A DNA stretch of 64,000 bases from Cryptomeria japonica (Eukaryota; Streptophyta; Pinopsida; Cupressales; Cupressaceae), in NCBI RefSeq assembly GCF_030272615.1, contig NC_081406.1, positions 394,900,439 through 394,964,438 of the forward strand. The letters run 5' to 3'. Both the position numbers and the translations under genes were made by a program. Positions 57,872-64,000 of this stretch are shown here, piece after piece; the first letter of the stretch is position 1, and every line of letters begins with the position of its first letter. Under the pieces are notes generated by a model. That model saw nothing but the letters and a program-made list of their open reading frames with translations. It had not been told where the DNA came from and did no database searches.

Positions 57872-58992
57872 ATGGACATGGGTTTGGAGAAGAAACTTGA
57901 GATGGCACTTGAAGATTATGATATTGAAAGGTTGAAGAGCTTAAAGCTACAAGATAATTGAATTTTGCTAAGGAATTCATTCTTTTCTTACAGGAGAGGC
58001 TATCATTTGTTCAAGCTAGGAGGAAGGAACTTTTGCAAATTTAGGATGATGAAGAAAAAGATGCACTTAAGGAACAATGTCAGAAGCTGAGTCAGGAGAA
58101 TATGGTCATGAGAAATGAAATGCAAGCTATAACCATGAGGATGTCTAAGGAGATTGAAGACTAGAAGAAAAAGGAAGAAAATCTTGTTGTATCCCTGAAG
58201 AACAAATTTGAAGAATGTGGTAGGTTGGTTCATGAGAATGATATGTTGAGAACTAATTTAGTACAATCACAAAGTAATGAACAAGAGCTTGAGAGACAAA
58301 TGATAATTCTGAGAGAAGATCTAACTACTGCAAGTGAGTATAAAGAAAAATTCAAGATTAGTTCAACACAACTAGATGAGTTATTGAAGAGAAAAAGGCA
58401 AATTGGAGATTCCAGTGGACTTGGATTTGAGTGAGGACAGAGTTCTGGTACAGATAATGAGGATCAAAACCATAAGGCATCGGTAAGGTAGTTTAATGCT
58501 TATAAATTTAATGGTAGATGTTTTTTTTGCAATAGATTTGGTCACATGGCTAGGCAATGTAGAAACAGAGAAAATCAGAACCTTGATTCTGCTCCCCATA
58601 AATGTTCTAAATGCAATAAGTATGGTCATAAGATAGAAGATTGCAGAATGAATGTTAAATGCTATGCATGTGGAAAGTTTGGACATATGACTAATCAGTG
58701 CAGGTCAAGCAATTTCACCAGTTTTAGCAAAGCAATTCAAAAGACCAATGTTACATGTTATGCATGTAATGAGGTTGGACATATTGCTATATTATGTAGA
58801 AGCAGAAATCCACTGGTTGGCAATGGAGGATTAAATGAGAAAGGGAAAGAAAAGGTCAATGAAATTTGGTAAGATCATATTTAGAGATGGGTCAGGAAGA
58901 TTAAAGAACAATCAATAGATGGAAATGTATTGGTTACTTACCTGACAGAGGAGGTTTCTCCTGCACCAGTCGGTATCTCAATCGATAACTAA
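57872..58992 (+). pseudogene. Element C gag-like ORF: coiled coil and four CCHC boxes
   Basis: ATG at 57872 (MDMGLEKKLEMALEDYDIER), preferred because it aligns with A's start just after the primer site; stop TAA at 58990-58992. About 200 residues of coiled coil are followed by four zinc knuckles: CFFCNRFGHMARQC, CSKCNKYGHKIEDC, CYACGKFGHMTNQC and CYACNEVGHIAILC (58510-58800), all with complete CCHC spacing. Breaks: TGA near 57959 with a frame change, TAG near 58041 and 58165, TGA near 58432, TAG near 58490, TAA near 58870. A nucleocapsid-like RNA-binding role is well supported by the knuckles; the gag assignment follows from position. Confidence 0.75.
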
Positions 58993-59006
58993 GGCAGATG
59001 CCTTAG
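58989..59006 (+). promoter_or_regulatory. Hairpin at the gag stop codon, element C
   Basis: CTAAGGCA-GA-TGCCTTAG: 8-bp perfect stem with a two-base loop as written (a 7-bp stem with a four-base loop in practice), followed by GGGGTAGGC. The TAA stop lies in the 5' arm. It is conserved in A and, less well, in B. Confidence 0.6.
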
Positions 59007-59354
59007 GGGTAGGCAAAATTCATGAATATACTACATATACCCCGAAAAGAAGTTCTAGAAGATATTCTAGACATTGGAGATGCTTATTTGGCATGGAGGT
59101 GTTTTGTTCAAGATCCGATATCTTTCACCGGCATTCATTTATGTTAATGAAAGATTAGGGTTTTTCTTGGAGGTTAAAAGGTTGAATTCACTTCATTATT
59201 GATCACCTTGCATTCAAAGTGATTTCAGTGTGATTAAGAATGATCAAAGGCATTTCAGAGCAATGAGATTTCTTCTTGAGTGATTTCATCGGCGACTGGA
59301 AGAATTTGTTAAGGGTTTTCACTGAAAGTGATTAACAAGTATTTATCTTTAAAC

Positions 59355-62300
59355 ATGGAAGCAGGATCGCCATCTATTTATATCTTTGTTGCAAATCCAA
59401 CTATGGTAGAAGTCAAGGACCACCCCAAGCCAATTTTCAAGCAGTATCTACATGTGGCTACCCTGGAAGATTCGGTTGGAGCATTTTTATGTGTTCTAGA
59501 GGGAGTTGTTTATATAGAAGATGTTAGGGCATACATACACTGTCGCATTGAGGATTTGGGGATATCTGATATAAAGAGCATGTAAGTGAGTGAGCTTATG
59601 GGAGATTTTGGAAAGATCAAACTGACATACAGGCACATTGAAGACTTAGGGTTTACCAGCATTCTAGACATTTTGGAATTTGAAGATGAAACCATAAGGT
59701 ATGTTTTTAGAAGAGTACATGGGGAGTTTATCTGGTTGGATAGACCTTACAAGATCACTAAGGAAGCCACTAGGGCAACACTGGTTTACCACAGGTTGGG
59801 CAACATCCAGACAAGAAGGTTTCAATTGTGTATGTCAACAAAATCACCAGCATGACATCTGATAGAAGATCTATGAGAATAAGAACTATTACCAACATAG
59901 GCATCAGATTTGGTAGCATGATCATCGGTTATAAGTTAATTCAGTCAAACCGACTAAAGTCTATTTCTAGCTCCTGCATTTTTTGCAGCTTACAAAATGA
60001 TGAGAGAAAATGAGAAATTGGATCTATGTAGTTAGATGTTAGATGAGCTATTGATAAACCTAGGAAAGATTAAAGGTTAAAATAAAGGGAATTTCTGGTA
60101 TGGAAACTTGATTGTCTGCTTGATGTTATTTTTTATGAATGACACTCCCAGTTTTGGGAAGAGGTAATGGGAATTTGATATCCCAGTAGGGAGACAATTG
60201 AAACAGTCAATTGCTACTTTAGGCAGTCAGAGAGATGATAAAGTATGGGGTTATTTTAAGAGATTCCAGAAGTCTATGAAGTCTAGGGAAAGGGTTCCTA
60301 AGCGTATTGTTGAAAAATACTCAACTAACATATGCTTCATGGTGAAGAAAGATGAAACACTTATGGAAGCGGTTAAGCCCCAAAAGATTTGGATTGAGGA
60401 AATGGGCTATGAATTTTATGTATAGATCCTTGATACTTATGCAAAAATGTTGATTGATGCACTTGTTGATGAGGTAGAAAATCCTCGTGGTACTGCAAAA
60501 CAAAAAACACAAGAGGTTGAAATAGAGTTAACCAGAAGAACAGAGAGAAGCGGGAAGGAAAGGATAGCAAGTTTGTAGAAAAGGTCTCATGGGATATTAA
60601 AGCATTAATTGATGTTGTCTTGGAGAAAGGTAGGAAGAGGAAGGAGCCAAAAGTACACATCAAGCCTATTACAATAGAGTCTGAATCTAAGGATGATATA
60701 CCATTGGCTTTCAAATGGGTTGTAAGGAAGAAAATAGAGCAAACCAAGGTAGAAGCTAAAAGGCAACCGGTTAGGAAGGTTACATTCAAGTTACCGGCAT
60801 AGAAGCAAGCACCAAAAGAAACACCATCAGCTCCATTCAGTATTGCAATAAGGAAGAAGAAGAGTGACATTGACATGGTTATTCAATCTAGTAATGTAAT
60901 TATAATTCCACCAAAACTTGGGCAGAGTTAGTAGATGAAATCACTAAGGATGTCATGTTAAAGAATGGACAGTTTTACTATGATTGTTTAGATAATGTTG
61001 AACAAAGAGAGATAGAGAAGGCAATTTTGTTGTATTTGGATATTTATAAGAAAACCTTGATAGAAATTGAAAACCAAATACTGGTAGAACTGTATGATAT
61101 GTTAGATGCTAGGAGGCTATCAGCAATACAAGAAGACAAGCATATTAAAATTCAAGAGTTGTTATCTATTTGTGTTTCTATTACTCCAGAGGAAATGGAT
61201 AAGACACTTGAGGTTGTAGATAGAAAAGTCTTTAACAACAAACATATAATAACCAATCTTATGCTAGGAAGGGTAAATGAGATAATAAAGGAGACCCAAA
61301 AGGCATGGGCTAAGTTCTTTAAGTAAAACAAGGTTTCTTTACTTCACTAGAATCAAAGACAGACATTACAGACACCCCAATTGAAGGGAAAGGAAAGGGT
61401 ATTATGGGTACTTCACCCTCAATTTTGAAGAACATTAAGATAGTGGAAATTAATCCCTCGATAGATACAAGTGTATAGACAAATATTGAGACACCGGATA
61501 ATACAGAGTGAAAAGGTTGTTATTGTATAAGATACTAATGCACAAGATACAAATGTATAGGTTGAGGTTACAGTTCCTAGAGAGGAACCAATAGTTACAA
61601 AGACTACACCAAGTGGCGAAGCCATCGGTGCAAGTGAGGAATCTATTAAGGATAAATCATCAGAGGAGAAGAAAGGAGAATCCGGAAAGGAATCGGTAGT
61701 AGGTCCATCATTATTGTCAATTGACACCTCATAGGTTGTAAAGAAAAACATAACTAAGATGAGTACTACTGAACTCATGATGATGGCTGCATAGAAATTG
61801 ATGGAGGGATCCACGAGTAAAGGTATTATTGATCAGTCTATCACTATTTTACATAGACTAGTCTCGAAGTGCAAGAATGACAAGGAAGAGACCCCATCCA
61901 GAAAGCTTAAGACAATTATTGAGCATATTTCAATGGATTTTTAATCCTTGTAACATATTTCAAATAGGCAAGCACTGGAGAGGTTCACTCAGGCTAAAAG
62001 AGATACTTCTGATCAAGTGATTGAATCTGAAAAGAAGAAGATTGATGAGAAGCTGAAATTGATATATAATTCCTTGAAACAATGTACAAATATTTATAGG
62101 GTATGTTGTAACATAGATATACTTACAATTAATGTGGATAAAAAGATTAAGGAATTTTAGGAGAAAATTGCAAGTATAGCTAATTCTTTTGATAGATTAA
62201 CTTCATTGACTAAATCCATTGATGGTCAAATTTTGGTTTTGGAAGCCCAAATTTCAGTTCTAGAGAAAGAAAAAGACAAAATCATAAGAAGAGCCAGAAT

Positions 62301-62532
62301 TCTTAGAGGCTTGGTGAGTCCTCGGTTGGATTCACTTAGTTTACATAAGAAGGAATGTATGGATATGGTTGAGAAGCCCACACCGATAGAGTTAAATGAG
62401 AAAGAGTCATTTGCACATATACTAAATGGACTTGTATCTATTTACGACACTTTCAAAACTAGTTGGGATACTTATCGTGAGCTATTGGAGAACGCATATC
62501 TGGAAATTTCCAAATTTGTTAAGCTCCGATAA
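59355..62532 (+). pseudogene. Element C ORF2: large transposon protein of unknown function
   Basis: ATG at 59355 (MEAGSPSIYIFVANPTMVEV), stop at 62530-62532, about 1,060 codons. It parallels A's ORF2 domain by domain: DSVGAFLCVLEGVVYIEDVR, YVFRRVHGEFIWLDRPYKIT, QSNRLKSISS, a Lys-rich middle (60620-60800), LLYLDIYKKTLIEIENQILV (61023, matching LYLDSFSRTLIELDKILPKE in A) and the helical C-terminus ending LLENAYLEISKFVKLR. Several frameshifts and stops. The two families keep the same order of segments despite strong divergence, so the protein mattered for transposition at some stage. Confidence 0.62.
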
Positions 62533-62782
62533 GATATCTTTGGGATATTCATTGTATAGTTTTGGATCTTTGACATTATTTTGAAATTTTGATGTTATTA
62601 ATGTCAAAGGGGGAGTGATATAGATTTAAAAAAAGAAAAGAGGAGTTGTATACATTAGGGAGGTATGGAGTATTTTGCATTGATGAATATTCAGCTCAAG
62701 GGGAGCATGCAGGATGAAACTGGCAGATGAAACCTTGACCATTTTTCACATGAGTGTTTCCATCAATGCCAAAGGGGGAGAT
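62533..62782 (+). other. Element C 3' region and polypurine tract
   Basis: CAAAGGGGGAG near 62606 and AAAGGGGGAGAT at 62771-62782; the second touches the LTR. No coding sequence. Confidence 0.8.
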
Positions 62783-63719
62783 TGTTGGAAATTGACACTC
62801 AATTGGTTGGTTTCACTATGTTGTCATTGATGGCAATATGATATCTTGTTTCGACTTCATGTTTTGGTTCAATTGTGTACTGACAGGCACTTCACAGACA
62901 CTACATCGACACTAACACTGACAGGATAGAAGGATTTCTTTGGTTACCAACAATGCAGGCTGACATGGTTTAGAAAAATATTATCGGTATTGGAGGCCGA
63001 CCTCTTCGATCCAGAATTGATAATTAATTTTGTTATTCATCTATTTATGTTATCTAGCCGACATGTAATTTGATATTGTAATAATCTTTGTAAGCTGACA
63101 TAAGGCATGATAAGTTGTATAGAGTATATAGGTCAGTTGTATTAGATCATTTTGATATGGATAATGTATTTAAATGATAATAGAGATGTGAATGTAATAT
63201 GATGCAAAATATATCAGAGAGATTATGTATGTGAGGATATTTATGTAAGGGTTATTCCGATAAAGGGTTTAGGGTTTCAGACCGGAACAGATAGAGCTTA
63301 ACCGAAACTGTATTTTGGCATAGAAGATGCTATCTTTTGTAGTTCACCACTTCTCTGGATTGTAGTCTGGATTTATATGTAGTCAGTGAGGCTCCTTTTG
63401 TGATTGAACAGTATGCTCTAGGCTGTAAGCCTTCTTGCAAGTGCAGGCCCCTTATATTTTATAATATCTCTTCACATGGCTAGTGGATTGATATTGTGGG
63501 TCACAAATCCCACCATGGTTTTTCTTCTTGAGGTTTTCCACATATAATTTCACGTGTTATGGTTCTCATTTATGTGATTACCTTATTGGTTGGTTTAATT
63601 CTTTCAATTCTGTATGTACCGATATACCCATTGTTGTATGTGTGTTTTAATAAGGCTAAAATTGGACTTCTCGGTATAACACTGATTCACCCCCGTCTTA
63701 GTGTTATTGGATTCCAACA
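62783..63719 (+). mobile_element. Element C 3' LTR (937 bp)
   Basis: Begins TGTTGGAAATTGACACTC and ends GGATTCCAACA; uninterrupted, and the reference for the solo-LTR insertion in its partner. Confidence 0.93.
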
Positions 63720-63724
63720 GTGTT
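63720..63724. repeat. Target-site duplication GTGTT of element C, right copy
   Basis: Matches 55407-55411. After it the element B gag continues with CTCTTGAGTAAG, parallel to CTCCTAAGTAAG in A. Confidence 0.92.
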
Positions 63725-63961
63725 CTCTTGAGTAAGTTTTTGGCATTGATCTTTCAAGGCATTTTCTTCATCACCACTATGATTTTGTAGTTGATCATAG
63801 AGTTCCTTCCTCTTAGCTTGAACAACTGATAGTTTTCCTTGTAATGAAACTATGTGTTCTCTAGCTTTCCTTAGTTCATTCTTCAATTTATTGTTTTCCA
63901 CCTGCTCATTATCAAGATCCTCAAGAGCAAGTTGAAGCTATTGCTACGAACCGGTTTCCAT
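63725..63961 (-). pseudogene. Element B gag-like ORF, 5' part
   Basis: Coiled-coil part (ENNKLKNELRKAREHIVSLQ, GKLSVVQAKRKELYDQLQNH) with an ATG at 63961; A's first ATG is not conserved here. It joins the part at 54533-55411 once element C is removed. Confidence 0.7.
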
Positions 63962-64000
63962 TGATTCCAAGTTCTGGATCTTCCTCTAGTTGTTAGACTT

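Larger units (their letters stand above)
55412..63719 (+). mobile_element. Element C: two-ORF non-autonomous LTR retrotransposon
   Basis: 5' LTR 55412-57803 (with a solo LTR inside), primer site 57806, gag 57872-58992, ORF2 59355-62532, polypurine tract 62771-62782, 3' LTR 62783-63719. Target duplication GTGTT on both sides. Same gene plan as A and B but clearly diverged in sequence and in LTR, so it is a sister family. No pol. Confidence 0.92.
50733..64000 (-). mobile_element. Element B internal region, split by element C
   Basis: B is the same family as A, on the minus strand, running 50733-55411 and, after element C, 63725 to the window edge. It has ORF2, the gag-stop hairpin and gag. Its own primer site and 5' LTR lie beyond 64000. 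Its sequence matches A closely enough to align base by eye throughout. Confidence 0.88.

Noticed and set aside
58510-58800. Cellular CCHC zinc-finger RNA-binding protein gene
   Set aside because: It lies between a primer site and polypurine tract of an LTR element, directly after a coiled coil, and is full of stops.

Overview
The window is a stack of nested, mostly dead retrotransposons from a large plant genome. I see no intact cellular gene, tRNA, rRNA or CRISPR array. LTRs that end in CA followed by initiator-Met-type primer sites (TGGTATCAGAG), Ty1/copia and plant L1-type coding remnants, high AT content and the absence of host genes point to a seed plant. The sequence style of the gag-like domains suggests a gymnosperm; that last step is inference.

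Left part (1-8.4 kb). The 3' end of a plus-strand copia-type element (F) has its 3' LTR at 2031-8320. That LTR is split by a 5'-truncated minus-strand LINE (3026-8218) flanked by a 14-bp target duplication. Inside the duplication the LINE carries an extra reading frame (ORF3) that starts four bases after the ORF2 stop.

Middle (8.4-34.4 kb). A plus-strand copia element (D, to 34366) has its 5' LTR broken up by F and by element E-outer (8421-27853, minus strand, flanks ATATG). E-outer contains a second family member in the opposite orientation (E-inner, 15026-25052). E elements have 1.3-1.6 kb LTRs and one roughly 950-codon Pro/Ser/Gln-rich reading frame, and no protease, integrase or reverse transcriptase. 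The E-inner junction is unusual: its left end is exact, its right LTR lacks 19 bp, and a 395-bp host segment is present on both sides.

Older sequence (34.4-43.7 kb) holds decayed fragments: LINE-like 3' tails, an LTR piece, a possible transposase remnant, diverged duplications, AT-rich tandem repeats and a frameshifted gag-like pseudogene (42694-43498).

Right part (43.7-64 kb). Two minus-strand elements (A and B) stand head to tail and share one LTR (49754-50732). B is split by a related plus-strand element C (55412-63719, target duplication GTGTT), whose 5' LTR is itself split by a 1443-bp solo LTR (56075-57517, duplication AAGTG). A, B and C share an architecture: LTR, Met-tRNA primer site, a coiled-coil/CCHC gag-like ORF, a small hairpin containing the gag stop codon, a second ORF of about 1,060-1,100 codons of unknown function, a polypurine tract and an LTR. 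They have no pol, so they were presumably moved in trans. Many stop codons look like C-to-T decay, which fits old methylated repeats.
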